Assembly: GCF_016901775.1 (NCBI RefSeq)
Contig: NZ_JACJKW010000012.1
Span: forward strand, 33,733-97,732
Source: Intestinimonas butyriciproducens
GTDB lineage: Bacteria; Bacillota; Clostridia; Oscillospirales; Butyricicoccaceae
Length of the DNA stretch: 64,000 bases
Direction: 5' to 3'
Shown here: in pieces, positions 43,849-52,592 of the stretch
How the letters are laid out: every line of letters begins with the position of its first letter
Position numbering within the stretch: the first letter of the stretch is position 1
Made by a program: the position numbers and the translations under genes
Notes under the pieces: generated by a model
The model's input: the letters and a program-made list of their open reading frames with translations, nothing else
What the model was told of the DNA's origin: nothing
Databases searched by the model: none

Positions 43849-43877
43849 ATTATAACATTACCCGGCGATTTTTTCAA
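43849..43877 (-). promoter_or_regulatory. SigA-type promoter of the lipoprotein gene
   Basis: Minus strand: TTGAAA (43877-43872), 17 bp, exact TATAAT (43854-43849). Confidence 0.7.
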
Positions 43878-43896
43878 GGTTTTGTAACAAAGTGAC

Positions 43897-43919
43897 AAAG
43901 CCGCCGGTTTCCCGGCGGC
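43897..43919 (-). terminator. Terminator after pncB
   Basis: GCCGCCGG / CCGGCGGC stem with a GAAA-type loop on the minus strand, then TTTGT. Confidence 0.65.
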
Positions 43920-43930
43920 CCTGCAAGGCT

Positions 43931-45370
43931 TTAATATTGTTCCAGCAGATCCTGCTTGATCTTCCACAGTTTGGGAGAAAGATCCACGATATAGGAATGG
44001 GGGTTTTCAAACCGTTTGACCTCGGGCCACAATGTGCCCACCTGCTGGCGGCAGAAGGCCTGGATCTCCTGAATGGGCCGCTTTTCGTAAACGCATTTGC
44101 CCTTTTGGAAAATGGGCTGCAGCAGGGGAACCACGGTGTAATCGGTGAGGGTCTTTTTCTTCCAGGTGTAAGTGGGGTCGAAAATGGTGTAGGGTTCGCC
44201 CTGGGGCATTTCCTCCTCATGGAGGGCCACCACATCGGCAGAAGCCAGACCGGTTTCCTTGTCGTAAAAACGCCAGACCTGCTTGAAATGGGGCGTTGTG
44301 ATCTTTTCCACATTCTCGCTGATCTTGATTTTGGGAATGATATGGCCCTCTTTGTCCTCGATGGCGGCCAGCTTATAGACGCCGCCGAAGATCGGTGCGC
44401 TGCGGGAGGTGATCAGCCGCTCGCCAATGCCGAAGGTGTCAATCTGGGCGCCCTGGATGATCAGGTCACGGATGAGCACTTCGTCCATGGAGTTGGATAC
44501 CACGATTTTGCAATCGGTCAGCCCTTCCTCGTCCAGCCTGGCACGGATCTTCTTGCTCACATAGGCAATGTCGCCGCTGTCAATGCGCACGCCTTTCAGC
44601 CGGCAGCCCTGGGGCTCCAGCACTTCCTTGGCGATGCGGATGGCATTGGGCAGGCCGTATTTCATCACGCTGTATGTGTCGATGAGCAGAGTGCAGTCCT
44701 GGGGATAGATCTCCGCATAGGCTTTGAAGGCGTCATATTCGGTGGGGAACATCTGCACCCAGCTGTGGGCCATGGTACCCGCTGCCGGTACGCCGTAATC
44801 CCGGTCGGTCATGACGCAGGCCGTGCCGGCACAACCGCCGATGTAGGCCGCTCTGGCGCCCAGAACGGCGCCGTCACCGCCCTGGGCACGGCGGGAGCCA
44901 AATTCCAGCACCGTCCGCCCCTGAGCTGCCCGCACCATCCGGTTGGCTTTGGTGGCGATCAGGCTCTGGTGATTGATGGTGAGCAGAACCATGGTTTCGA
45001 TGAACTGGGCCTGGGCCACCGGGCCCCGCACGGTGACAATAGGCTCGCCGGGGAAAATGGGAGTGCCTTCGGCAATGCACCATACATCACAGGCAAATTT
45101 GAAGTCTTTCAGATAGTCCAGAAATTCCGGGCAGAAGCAGCCCTTGCTGTGAAGATATTCCAGATCCTCCTGGGTGAAGTGGAGGTTTTTCAAATATTCC
45201 ACCAGCTGCTCCACACCGGCCATGATGGAATAGCCGGCATTGTCAGGCACATTCCGATAGAACATATCAAAATAGGCAATGGTATCTCCCATGCCCTTTT
45301 TGTAATAGCCATTGGCCATGGTAAATTCATAAAAATCGGTGAGCATGGTGAGATTTTTGTTCAGTTTCAA
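43931..45370 (-). CDS. pncB: Nicotinate phosphoribosyltransferase
   Basis: Joins nicotinate and PRPP to nicotinate mononucleotide in NAD salvage. About 479 residues, the long Firmicute form. Family blocks: N-L-T-M-L-T-D-F-Y-E-F-T-M-A-N-G-Y near the start, S-R-R-A-Q-G, G-T-M-A-H-S-W with the phosphorylatable His, and V-R-I-D-S-G-D-I-A-Y. The frame is open to an ATG at 45487, but the promoter lies inside that stretch, so translation must begin later; a TTG at 45370 after AGGTGG fits best, GTG at 45379 being the alternative. Confidence 0.9.
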   Translation of the reverse strand: MKLNKNLTMLTDFYEFTMANGYYKKGMGDTIAYFDMFYRNVPDNAGYSIMAGVEQLVEYLKNLHFTQEDLEYLHSKGCFCPEFLDYLKDFKFACDVWCIAEGTPIFPGEPIVTVRGPVAQAQFIETMVLLTINHQSLIATKANRMVRAAQGRTVLEFGSRRAQGGDGAVLGARAAYIGGCAGTACVMTDRDYGVPAAGTMAHSWVQMFPTEYDAFKAYAEIYPQDCTLLIDTYSVMKYGLPNAIRIAKEVLEPQGCRLKGVRIDSGDIAYVSKKIRARLDEEGLTDCKIVVSNSMDEVLIRDLIIQGAQIDTFGIGERLITSRSAPIFGGVYKLAAIEDKEGHIIPKIKISENVEKITTPHFKQVWRFYDKETGLASADVVALHEEEMPQGEPYTIFDPTYTWKKKTLTDYTVVPLLQPIFQKGKCVYEKRPIQEIQAFCRQQVGTLWPEVKRFENPHSYIVDLSPKLWKIKQDLLEQY

Positions 45371-45433
45371 GGCGTCCACCTGCGTTTCTTTCAAAATTGG
45401 AGTTTTTCCCGGAAAGGGATTTGCTCTATTTAC

Positions 45434-45462
45434 ATGATATATGGTAAGATGGTCAGTGTCAA
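45434..45462 (-). promoter_or_regulatory. SigA-type promoter of pncB
   Basis: Minus strand: exact TTGACA (45462-45457), 17 bp, TATCAT (45439-45434). It decides the pncB start, because the upstream ATG is not in the transcript. Confidence 0.7.
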
Positions 45463-45534
45463 ACGAAATTCCCTGTCTGAAGGACATTTTTCGCCTTTCA
45501 GACGCTTTTTCAGCAAAATAAAGGAGAGACCGTT

Positions 45535-46650
45535 ATGAAAAGCAGAACCGGCAGCCTGGAAATGATCAAAAAGATCAATCGCCAGCTGGTGCTGGAGACC
45601 ATCAAAGTCCATCAGCCTATCAGCCGCGCCCGGATCGCCCGGGAGCTTTCTTTGAGCAAAACCACCGTCAGCGCCATTTGTGACGAGCTGCTGCGCAGCC
45701 GGATGGTTATCGACCTGGGAGAGAAGGGGCCGGAAAAGGGCAGCGGACGCCCGTCCAAAATGCTGGGATTCAATCCCCTTTCGGCCTGTGGTGTGGGTAT
45801 CGATATTCACCCGGATCACGCATTGGCCGTGGTCACCGATCTGGATGGACGCACCCTCTATCGTACCGAAACCGCCATGGAGCCTACACCGGAAGAAATG
45901 GCTGCCCTGGCCCGCAGGTGTGTGGAAAAAGCGGGGATGACTGAGGAAAAAACCATCGGTTTGGGTATCAGTCTGCCGGGAACGGTGGACCGTCGGGGAC
46001 GGGTGATCCGGGCCAACAGCCTGGGATGGCAGGATTATCCTTTGGCGGAAGAGCTGGGGCGGCTGCTGCCCTTCCCGGTGGAGATCAACAATGAGGCCAA
46101 CTGCGCCGCATTGGGAGAGCGGTGGAAAGGCACCGGCGCCCGGGCAGATGATCTTTGCTATGTGGACATTGGCCAGGGGGTGGGCAGCGCCATTATTTGC
46201 GATGGCGAGCTGGTGTACGGCGCAGCCTGCCGGGCCGGAGAGATCGGCTACCTGCTGGGGGAGATCGATCAGGAGATGAGCAACCGGAATGTGCTGGGAG
46301 AGCCGGGAGTGCTGGAACGGAAGATCTGGAGTACACTCTCCAGCTGCGGATTGAATCTGGAGCAGATGTTTCAGGCCTATGTGCAGGGCAAGGAGCCGGC
46401 CCGGGGAGCGGTGACTTATTTTATCCGGGATCTGGCCCGGGTGATCGCCAACATTGCCAGCATGCTCAATCCGGAAGTGGTGGTCATCGGCGGCATTGTG
46501 GCCCAGTATATGAAGCCGGTGCTGCCGGATATCCGGGCGGTAGTGGGGGTGCTGACTCCGATCCCCACCCGGGTGGAGCTGGGAAGCCTGGGTCCCTGGG
46601 CCGCGGCCATGGGGGCTGCTTTCCAGGGCAGCGTCCACAGCAAACTGTAA
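45535..46650 (+). CDS. ROK-family transcriptional regulator
   Basis: 371 residues: an N-terminal winged helix (about 15-75; S-R-A-R-I-A-R-E-L-S-L-S-K-T-T-V-S) and a ROK sugar-kinase-like domain (about 85-365; the L-G-I-S-L-P-G-T-V-D block, E-I-N-N-E-A-N-C-A-A-L-G, and I-G-Q-G-V-G-S-A-I). The usual C-x-C-G-x-x-G-C-x-E zinc site is not kept: the segment reads C-R-A-G-E-I-G-Y. NagC/XylR-type regulators sense sugars; no sugar genes adjoin it. It diverges from pncB with an AAGGAG site. Confidence 0.85.
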   Translation: MKSRTGSLEMIKKINRQLVLETIKVHQPISRARIARELSLSKTTVSAICDELLRSRMVIDLGEKGPEKGSGRPSKMLGFNPLSACGVGIDIHPDHALAVVTDLDGRTLYRTETAMEPTPEEMAALARRCVEKAGMTEEKTIGLGISLPGTVDRRGRVIRANSLGWQDYPLAEELGRLLPFPVEINNEANCAALGERWKGTGARADDLCYVDIGQGVGSAIICDGELVYGAACRAGEIGYLLGEIDQEMSNRNVLGEPGVLERKIWSTLSSCGLNLEQMFQAYVQGKEPARGAVTYFIRDLARVIANIASMLNPEVVVIGGIVAQYMKPVLPDIRAVVGVLTPIPTRVELGSLGPWAAAMGAAFQGSVHSKL

Positions 46651-46690
46651 GAGCCGTTTTGCAGCGGGCAAACAGGTCTGTTCATAATAA

Positions 46691-46719
46691 AGAAAGCCGT
46701 CCCGAAGGACGGCTTTCTT
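46691..46719. terminator. Bidirectional terminator between the ROK gene and gerQ
   Basis: AGAAAGCCGTCC / GGACGGCTTTCTT with a CGAA loop, T-rich on both strands. Confidence 0.85.
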
Positions 46720-46730
46720 CTTGCAAATTG

Positions 46731-47111
46731 TTACATGGAGCGGGAACCGGCGTTGCCGGCCGGAGCGTTGATGGTACCCCGGCTCCGGGGCGTGGAACGG
46801 GTGTTGTAGAAAGTGACAAACTTGATGGAATAGAGATCGCATACCACATACCGGTCTTCCAGATCCTGATACAGTGTCACATAATTGTTGCCCACGGCAT
46901 AGAGGATGCCGCCTCGGGTGACGATGTTCTGGGTACCGATGAGAAAGTCGATCTCCACATAATAACCCAGGTTGTCGGCCAGATCCTGAAGCATGGAGCC
47001 GCGGCTTACATCGGCGTTGGACTGAGGGTCCAGCACCTGATTCATGGGTTCGTCAGGGCCCATGTGCAGCCCTTGGGCAGGATTTCCGCCATAGGATGTG
47101 TCATAAAACAT
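46731..47111 (-). CDS. gerQ: GerQ-like spore coat protein
   Basis: 126 residues. After a Pro/Gly/Asn-rich N-terminus of about 40 residues, a compact beta-rich domain follows (L-A-D-N-L-G-Y-Y-V-E-I-D-F-L-I-G, then G-G-I-L-Y-A-V-G-N-N-Y-V-T-L, then L-Y-S-I-K-F-V-T-F). It resembles the GerQ domain (short strands, ending in a -V-T-F/Y motif). In Bacillus GerQ is needed for CwlJ in the coat; here it is encoded 24 bp after a CwlJ-type hydrolase, which supports the call more than sequence alone. Confidence 0.75.
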   Translation of the reverse strand: MFYDTSYGGNPAQGLHMGPDEPMNQVLDPQSNADVSRGSMLQDLADNLGYYVEIDFLIGTQNIVTRGGILYAVGNNYVTLYQDLEDRYVVCDLYSIKFVTFYNTRSTPRSRGTINAPAGNAGSRSM

Positions 47112-47135
47112 AGTAAGTACCTCCCGGTTTTGTCG

Positions 47136-47576
47136 TTATGTTTGAAAATAGGCATCCAGCGGGTCATAGAAGCAGTGGTCACCGATACGATGGGTAAAAA
47201 TGCCCACTTCGCTGGGGAAGTTTTCCCGGCAGAGAGGGGAATAGGGATTGTAAAACCACAGAGCCTGACCCAGCGGAGAAAGGCGGTTTCCCGCCATGGC
47301 CCAGTCGGCGATCTCGTAATGAATGGCCTCTGGGCGCATATTGTAAATGTTCTGGGCATTGTATCGGCCATTTTCCGTTTCGGAGGCGCAGACAAACTGG
47401 CCGGGCTGGAAAATGATGTTCCGCAGACTTCCCCGGCCCACCCGGGCATATTCCCCGCCGGGAGCATGGACCCGGTTCATCACCACCGAAGCCACTGCTT
47501 TCATGCCGTTTTCCCCTTCGCCTCCTGCTTCGCACTGGACCAGCCGGGCCAGAAGCTCCCTGTCCGAATAGGCCAC
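47136..47576 (-). CDS. Spore cortex hydrolase of the CwlJ/SleB family
   Basis: 146 residues consisting only of the Hydrolase_2 domain. The catalytic Glu is in Q-C-E-A-G-G-E-G-E-N near residue 16; V-M-N-R-V and the central I-I-F-Q-P-G-Q-F segment are typical. It lacks the signal peptide and peptidoglycan-binding domain of SleB, so it is CwlJ-like, a cortex-lytic enzyme held in the coat and active in germination. The start is GTG at 47576, eight bases after AGGAGG; a nearby ATG is out of frame. Confidence 0.9.
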   Translation of the reverse strand: MAYSDRELLARLVQCEAGGEGENGMKAVASVVMNRVHAPGGEYARVGRGSLRNIIFQPGQFVCASETENGRYNAQNIYNMRPEAIHYEIADWAMAGNRLSPLGQALWFYNPYSPLCRENFPSEVGIFTHRIGDHCFYDPLDAYFQT

Positions 47577-47598
47577 TGTTCATTCCTCCTTTTCCCTT

Positions 47599-47625
47599 TA
47601 TCCTATGCCAGAAGCAGAAAAGGGT
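47599..47625 (-). promoter_or_regulatory. Mother-cell sigma (SigK/SigE-like) promoter of cwlJ-gerQ
   Basis: Minus strand: CATAGGATA (47607-47599) fits the CATA-NNN-TA -10 box of SigE/SigK, with AC exactly 16 bp upstream (47625-47624) as in SigK promoters. No SigA boxes are visible. Mother-cell expression is what coat-associated proteins need. Confidence 0.6.
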
Positions 47626-47626
47626 G

Positions 47627-47657
47627 CAAAAAAACCGCCTTCCCCATGGAAGGCGGT
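47627..47657 (-). terminator. Terminator of the thrE operon
   Basis: ACCGCCTTCC / GGAAGGCGGT, then a run of seven T on the minus strand. It separates the exporter genes from the spore operon. Confidence 0.85.
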
Positions 47658-47665
47658 GATGGTCA

Positions 47666-48136
47666 TCAGACCTTGGTGCAATGCTTCTTTTTTTTCCGGT
47701 GGTACCAGAACAGCATACAGAAGCGGAACAGGGAAGAAATGAGCACAATGCCCAGGGCCAGAGCGCCTGCAACAGCCAAAGTGTGTACCAGTGATTGACC
47801 GAAGGCGATCTGATTGCCGGATACACAGTATTCCATGGTGTAGTAGATGCCAGCGCCGGGAACCAGGGGCAGAATACCCACGATGAGGAACATGGTCACC
47901 GGAGCTTTGTAAATGCGGGCCAGAATCTCGGAATAAAGGGCCACAGCCATGGTGGCTACAAAATTTTGCAGAATATCGTTGCCGGTGAAATTCAGAAGAT
48001 TATAGGCGATCCAGCAGATGGAGCCGCCCAAGGGGGCCAGAAAGATGAATTTCCCCCGCATATTGTAGATCAGGGTAAAGGCCAGACAGGCCACATAGGC
48101 ATAAAGGAAAGCCAGTAAGATTTCATGGATAGGCAT
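47666..48136 (-). CDS. Threonine/serine exporter, C-terminal subunit (ThrE_2/YjjB-like)
   Basis: 156-residue membrane protein with four or five helices and the G-I-L-P-L-V-P-G-A block typical of ThrE-type exporters. It corresponds to the C-terminal half of Corynebacterium ThrE; the N-terminal half is the gene 21 bp upstream. Together they should form a proton-driven exporter of small amino acids. The C-terminus is Lys/His rich and cytosolic. Confidence 0.88.
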   Translation of the reverse strand: MPIHEILLAFLYAYVACLAFTLIYNMRGKFIFLAPLGGSICWIAYNLLNFTGNDILQNFVATMAVALYSEILARIYKAPVTMFLIVGILPLVPGAGIYYTMEYCVSGNQIAFGQSLVHTLAVAGALALGIVLISSLFRFCMLFWYHRKKKKHCTKV

Positions 48137-48157
48137 AAAGGGGCTCCTTTCTTTTGG

Positions 48158-48928
48158 TTAGAAAAACAGCCGATGGAGGGAGAGCACCATACCGGCGCCG
48201 AGAGCGATGGCGGTGGCGATAAAGAGGGCCTCCACCAGTTTGGCCTGGCCAGCCAGAAGATCGCCGGCGATAATATCCCGCATGGAGTTGGTGATGGCCA
48301 CGCCGGGCACCAGATTCATAATGGCGCCGATGACCATTTTGTCAATGTGGCTGGCTACACCGATCTCCACCCAGAACACCGCCAGAAAAGCGGTGACCGC
48401 GCTGGAAATGGTGTTGATGAAAAAGCCGTTGGTATGGAACAGATCCATGCCGTAGCCAATGAGCCGGATAGCCGCGCCCAGCGTCAGGGAGCAAAGGGCG
48501 TCCATCCGATTGCCGCCGAAAAACAGGGTAAAGCCGAAGGCGGCCAGAGCACAGGCAAACACCTGAACAGGAAGGGGATAGGCCGGCTGTGATACAATGG
48601 CTTTCAGCCGCCGCTCGATCTCATCAAAGGCGGGCCGTTCCTCTACAATATCAAAAGACAGGTCATTGAGCCGGTAGATCCGATCCAGATCGGTGGAGCG
48701 GCTGTAGATCCGTTTGGTTTTGGTAAGCGTTTTGCCCTCGGGAGGGTTGATGGTGACGATGATGGTGGTGGGGACGGCAAAAACATCCACCTCTTTGACC
48801 CCATAGGCCGCCACAATGCGCTGGATGGAATCTTCCACACGGTAGATCTCCGCTCCGTTTTTCAGAAGGGAAACTCCCACCCGGGTGGCAATGTCCAAAA
48901 GCTCCTGATAATCGATACGCTGCTCCAT
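48158..48928 (-). CDS. Threonine/serine exporter, N-terminal subunit (ThrE/YjjP-like)
   Basis: 256 residues. A cytosolic domain (about 1-110) with G-A-E-I-Y-R-V-E-D-S-I and F-A-V-P-T-T-I is followed by five hydrophobic segments containing L-V-P-G-V-A-I-T-N-S-M-R-D, the ThrE signature. Start at 48928 follows AGGGAGGAG. Forms an exporter with the downstream subunit; substrates other than Thr and Ser, such as dicarboxylates, are possible. Confidence 0.88.
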   Translation of the reverse strand: MEQRIDYQELLDIATRVGVSLLKNGAEIYRVEDSIQRIVAAYGVKEVDVFAVPTTIIVTINPPEGKTLTKTKRIYSRSTDLDRIYRLNDLSFDIVEERPAFDEIERRLKAIVSQPAYPLPVQVFACALAAFGFTLFFGGNRMDALCSLTLGAAIRLIGYGMDLFHTNGFFINTISSAVTAFLAVFWVEIGVASHIDKMVIGAIMNLVPGVAITNSMRDIIAGDLLAGQAKLVEALFIATAIALGAGMVLSLHRLFF

Positions 48929-48992
48929 AGGCTCTCTCCTCCCTAAAAACCGGGTATAAAGGCTTTCTTCCCCGGTGTTTCCAACTGAAAAT

Positions 48993-49021
48993 ATTATACT
49001 GTATGGCTTTCCGAATGAAAA
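48993..49021 (-). promoter_or_regulatory. SigA-type promoter of the thrE operon
   Basis: Minus strand: TTTTCA (49021-49016), 17 bp, exact TATAAT (48998-48993). Confidence 0.6.
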
Positions 49022-49163
49022 GACCGGAGATGTGGGAAAAAAGGGGAGGAGCATAAAAATATTTCATGTATTTTCACTAAGAATAAAAAAGTTTTAGAGT
49101 AAAGAGGATAAACTCCAAATTTTTTGTCGAGATTCTGAAGTATATAGCGAAACCCTGCGGCGC

Positions 49164-49192
49164 TTGAAAGCAAGGGGGGGCTATGCTATACT
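49164..49192 (+). promoter_or_regulatory. SigA-type promoter of asd
   Basis: TTGAAA (49164-49169), 17 bp, TATACT (49187-49192). The 115-nt leader contains a CCCCCCGG/GGGGCC pairing and a GCGTCC-CGGGGA-GGACGC hairpin. It is too short for a lysine riboswitch. The rest of the 380 bp divergent region (49022-49163) is A/T-rich with nothing further recognised. Confidence 0.65.
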
Positions 49193-49311
49193 GAAACGAG
49201 AAAGAAGAAGGAAAAATCCCCCCCGGAAAAGGGGCCGCGTCCCGGGGAGGACGCATAGAGTATGTGAGGCATGAGCATTTAGCCAAGATGCAATAAAGGA
49301 GTGGATCGGCT

Positions 49312-50388
49312 ATGAACAAAAGCTATCGGGTGGGCATTGTAGGCGGCACCGGCATGGTGGGCCAGCGCTTTGCCACACTGCTGGAAAATCATCCCTGGTT
49401 CCATGTGACCGCCATTGCCGCCTCTGGCCGCAGTGCGGGAAAGACCTATGCCCAGGCGGTGGAAGGCCGGTGGTTTATGGATACCCCCGTGCCGGCCAAT
49501 ATGCGGGATATCATTGTGAAAGATGCCCAGGATGTGGAAGGCATGAAGGCGGAAGTGGATTTCGTCTTTTGTGCCGTGGATATGAAAAAGGAGGAGATCC
49601 GGGCGCTGGAGGAGGCCTATGCCAAAGCCGAAGTGCCGGTGGTGTCCAACAACAGTGCCCACCGGGGTACTCCGGATGTGCCCATGGTCATTCCGGAGAT
49701 CAATCCGGAGCATGCGGAGATCATCCATGCCCAGCGCCGCCGTCTGGGAACCCAGCGGGGGTTTGTGGCGGTGAAATCCAACTGCTCGCTGCAAAGCTAT
49801 GTGCCTGCCATCCATCCCCTGATGAAGTATGGGGTGAAGGATGTGCTGGCCTGTACCTATCAGGCCATTTCCGGCGCTGGCAAGACCTTTGAGACCTGGC
49901 CGGAGATGCTGGACAATGTGAATCCCTATATCGGCGGGGAGGAGGAAAAGAGCGAGCAGGAGCCTCTCAAGATCTGGGGCCGGGTGGATGGAGACAAAAT
50001 CGCCAATGCAACCTCTCCCTCCATCACTTCCCAGTGCATCCGGGTGCCGGTGTCCGACGGCCATCTGGCTGCGGTGTTCGTTCGCTTTGAAAATAAGCCC
50101 ACCGTGGAGCAGATCCTGGAGGATTGGAAGAACTTTGCCGGTGAGCCCCAGCGGCTGAAGCTGCCCTCGGCTCCCAAGCAGTTCATCCACTATTTCACCG
50201 AGCCCGATCGTCCCCAGCCCCGTCTGGACCGGCAGCTGGAACATGGCATGGCGGTGTCGGTGGGGCGTCTGCGTCCCGACTGCCAGTATGACTATAAGTT
50301 CGTCTGCCTGTCCCACAACACTCTGCGGGGAGCGGCGGGCGGCGCCGTGCTGCTGGCCGAGCTTCTGTGTGCCCAGAACTACATCTGA
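49312..50388 (+). CDS. asd: Aspartate-semialdehyde dehydrogenase
   Basis: Reduces aspartyl phosphate to the semialdehyde for lysine/diaminopimelate, threonine and methionine. 358 residues, of the archaeal/fungal-like branch common in Clostridia. NADP motif G-I-V-G-G-T-G-M-V-G-Q at residues 8-18; catalytic C158 in K-S-N-C-S-L-Q; the G-A-G-K-T block follows. lysC, making its substrate, lies 13 kb away in the window. AAGGAG precedes the ATG. Confidence 0.95.
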   Translation: MNKSYRVGIVGGTGMVGQRFATLLENHPWFHVTAIAASGRSAGKTYAQAVEGRWFMDTPVPANMRDIIVKDAQDVEGMKAEVDFVFCAVDMKKEEIRALEEAYAKAEVPVVSNNSAHRGTPDVPMVIPEINPEHAEIIHAQRRRLGTQRGFVAVKSNCSLQSYVPAIHPLMKYGVKDVLACTYQAISGAGKTFETWPEMLDNVNPYIGGEEEKSEQEPLKIWGRVDGDKIANATSPSITSQCIRVPVSDGHLAAVFVRFENKPTVEQILEDWKNFAGEPQRLKLPSAPKQFIHYFTEPDRPQPRLDRQLEHGMAVSVGRLRPDCQYDYKFVCLSHNTLRGAAGGAVLLAELLCAQNYI

Positions 50389-50469
50389 AAAATGGAATAA
50401 ACTGCGTCAAGGGAAAACCAGCCCGCCCCAGGGCGGGCTGTGCAGACTATGGAAAGGGGAGAAAGAAAC

Positions 50470-51687
50470 ATGAACAATGTGCAGAAACTCCTGGCGGAGG
50501 AAAAAGTCCAGAAGGCTCTGGATTATCTGAAACAGGATGCAGGCAATATCCTGAAGGAACAGCTGGAGATCGTCACCATTCCGGCCCCCTCCAATGACGA
50601 AGGAGAGCGGACGGAGGATTTTGCCCGCCGTCTGCGGGAAATGGGATATGAGCCCGTCATCGATAAAGTGGGCAATGTATATGTTAAAATTCCCGGCACT
50701 GATCCGGAAGCTCCCACTGTGATGGTGGCCGGGCATCTGGATACCGTTTTTCCCCGCACTTTGCCTTTGGAAGTGAAGGAGAAGGACGGCGTTTACCACT
50801 GCCCCGGCATCTGTGATGACACCCGGGCTCTGGCCGAAGTGCTCAGTCTGGCCCGGGCTTTCCAGGAGACCGGTTTGAAGCCCCGCGCCAATTTGCTGCT
50901 TTGCGGCAATGTGGGCGAAGAGGGCCTGGGCGATCTGCGGGGCACCAAGGAGCTGTTCCGCACTCTGCCCATCGATGCCTTTGTGTCCCTAGACCACTGG
51001 GGCGTGGAGGAGATTTTGCTGGATGCCACCGGCAGCAAGCGGTACAAGATCACCTACACCGCCGAAGGAGGCCACAGCTTTGGCGCTTTCGGCAAGCCCA
51101 ATCCCATCCACGCCATGGGCCGGGCCATTGCCGCCATCTCGGAGCTTCACGGTCTGAAAGAGCCCAAGACCACCTTCAATGTGGGTGTGGTCTCCGGCGG
51201 CACTTCCATCAACTCCATTCCCTGCGAGACCCATATGCTGGTGGATATCCGCTCCAACAGCGCCCAGGAGCTGGAGAAGCTGGAAAGCACCATTCTGGAT
51301 ATGGCCCGTAAGGCCGCCCAGGAGGAGACCGATCACTGGAAGCATGAAGATCATGTGAATGTGATCATTGAGAAAATCGGCGACCGCCCGGCTGGTTCTC
51401 AGCCCCATGATGGCATCATGGCGGAGACCTTCTCCCAGGTGATGGAGGCCATGGGCAAGACCATGCACATCTCCGAGGCCGGCAGCACCGACTGCAATGT
51501 GCCGGTGAGCCTGGGTGTCCCCGCGGCTGTGCTGGGTTACGGCGGCACCGGCGGCAACTGCCACAACCCGGAGGAATGGTACCGGCCCGATCCCAATTAC
51601 CCTGGCCCGGCCCATTCTCTGCTGATGCTTCTGGCCCTCACCGGTCTGGAGGGAGTCTGCGACGGTGTGATCGTCAAAAAGAAATAA
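50470..51687 (+). CDS. M20-family metallopeptidase
   Basis: 405 residues. Metal ligands: H in A-G-H-L-D-T-V-F-P (near 95), D in C-D-D-T-R, the Glu pair in N-V-G-E-E-G-L-G-D, and a late His in N-C-H-N-P-E-E-W. A dimerisation domain inserts at about 200-310 (E-G-G-H-S-F-G-A-F). It resembles PepT-like and acetylornithine-deacetylase-like peptidases; the substrate is open. Start at 50470 follows GGAAAGGGGAG; a GC hairpin (50418-50440) lies between it and asd. Confidence 0.88.
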   Translation: MNNVQKLLAEEKVQKALDYLKQDAGNILKEQLEIVTIPAPSNDEGERTEDFARRLREMGYEPVIDKVGNVYVKIPGTDPEAPTVMVAGHLDTVFPRTLPLEVKEKDGVYHCPGICDDTRALAEVLSLARAFQETGLKPRANLLLCGNVGEEGLGDLRGTKELFRTLPIDAFVSLDHWGVEEILLDATGSKRYKITYTAEGGHSFGAFGKPNPIHAMGRAIAAISELHGLKEPKTTFNVGVVSGGTSINSIPCETHMLVDIRSNSAQELEKLESTILDMARKAAQEETDHWKHEDHVNVIIEKIGDRPAGSQPHDGIMAETFSQVMEAMGKTMHISEAGSTDCNVPVSLGVPAAVLGYGGTGGNCHNPEEWYRPDPNYPGPAHSLLMLLALTGLEGVCDGVIVKKK

Positions 51688-51761
51688 AAACAACCGCCTG
51701 TTTTCCGGCGCCCGGGCACTCTGTCCGGGCGCCGGGCACAAAAGGATAAGGGAGGGACAGC

Positions 51762-52583
51762 ATGAAGATCGGATTGATCCAGATGGGAGCCGGAATGGAC
51801 AAGGAAGAAAACCTTCTCCGGGCGGCAGAATTTGTAAAGAAATGCAAGGAAAAGGAAGCGGATATCGCCGTGCTTCCGGAAATTTTCAACGGCCCTTATT
51901 CCAACGATTATTTCCGGCCGTATGCCGAGCCTGTAAAAGGAAAGAGCTGGCAGGCCTTGTCCTGTATGGCAAAGGACAATCAGCTGTGGCTGGTGGGCGG
52001 CTCCATCCCGGAGATCGATGAGGAGGGGAAGGTTTACAACACTTCCTTTGTGTTTGATCCGGAGGGACGCCAGGTGGCCCGCCACCGGAAAATGCATTTG
52101 TTTGACATCGATGTCAAGGGCGGCCAGAGTTTCAAAGAGTCGGATACCTTTACCGCCGGGGACGAAGTGACGGTATTTGACACCCCTTGGGGAAAAATCG
52201 GCCTTTGCATCTGTTTTGATTTCCGCTTCCCCGAGCTTTCCCGGCTGATGGTGCTGGGAGGGGCCCAGGTGCTGGTGGTGCCGGCGGCCTTTAATATGAC
52301 CACAGGCCCGGCCCACTGGGAGCTTCTTTTCCGCCAGCGGGCAGTGGACGGCCAGTGCTACACCGTGGGTGCGGCTCCGGCCCGGGATGAAAAGGGCTGC
52401 TATGTGTCCTATGGCAATTCCATTGCCGTCTCCCCCTGGGGGGATGTTTTGTGGCGGGCCGGGGCGGAAGAAACTTTCCAGGTGGTGGAGCTGGATATGG
52501 AGCAGGTACAGCAGGTGCGTCAGCAGCTGCCGCTGCTTTCTGCCCGCCGGGAGGATGTATATCAGGTGCGTGAACTGAAATAG
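51762..52583 (+). CDS. Carbon-nitrogen hydrolase (nitrilase superfamily, omega-amidase-like)
   Basis: 273 residues with the full catalytic triad: E40 in V-L-P-E, K110 in R-K-M-H-L-F, C151 in C-F-D-F-R-F-P-E. The K-M-H-L-F-D-I-D and F-R-F-P-E-L blocks are close to Nit2/omega-amidase, which hydrolyses alpha-ketoglutaramate and ketosuccinamate; that specificity is an inference. AAGGGAGGG precedes the start. It begins a run of closely spaced genes with VanW and proC. Confidence 0.88.
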   Translation: MKIGLIQMGAGMDKEENLLRAAEFVKKCKEKEADIAVLPEIFNGPYSNDYFRPYAEPVKGKSWQALSCMAKDNQLWLVGGSIPEIDEEGKVYNTSFVFDPEGRQVARHRKMHLFDIDVKGGQSFKESDTFTAGDEVTVFDTPWGKIGLCICFDFRFPELSRLMVLGGAQVLVVPAAFNMTTGPAHWELLFRQRAVDGQCYTVGAAPARDEKGCYVSYGNSIAVSPWGDVLWRAGAEETFQVVELDMEQVQQVRQQLPLLSARREDVYQVRELK

Positions 52584-52592
52584 GAGGCGCCT

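Noticed and set aside
45371..45487. ATG at 45487 as the pncB start
   Set aside because: The pncB promoter lies at 45434-45462, downstream of that codon, and the extra residues do not resemble the family N-terminus.
49193..49311. Lysine riboswitch ahead of asd
   Set aside because: The leader is about 115 nt, too short for the five-helix lysine element, and only two simple hairpins are visible. The lysC leader is shorter still.
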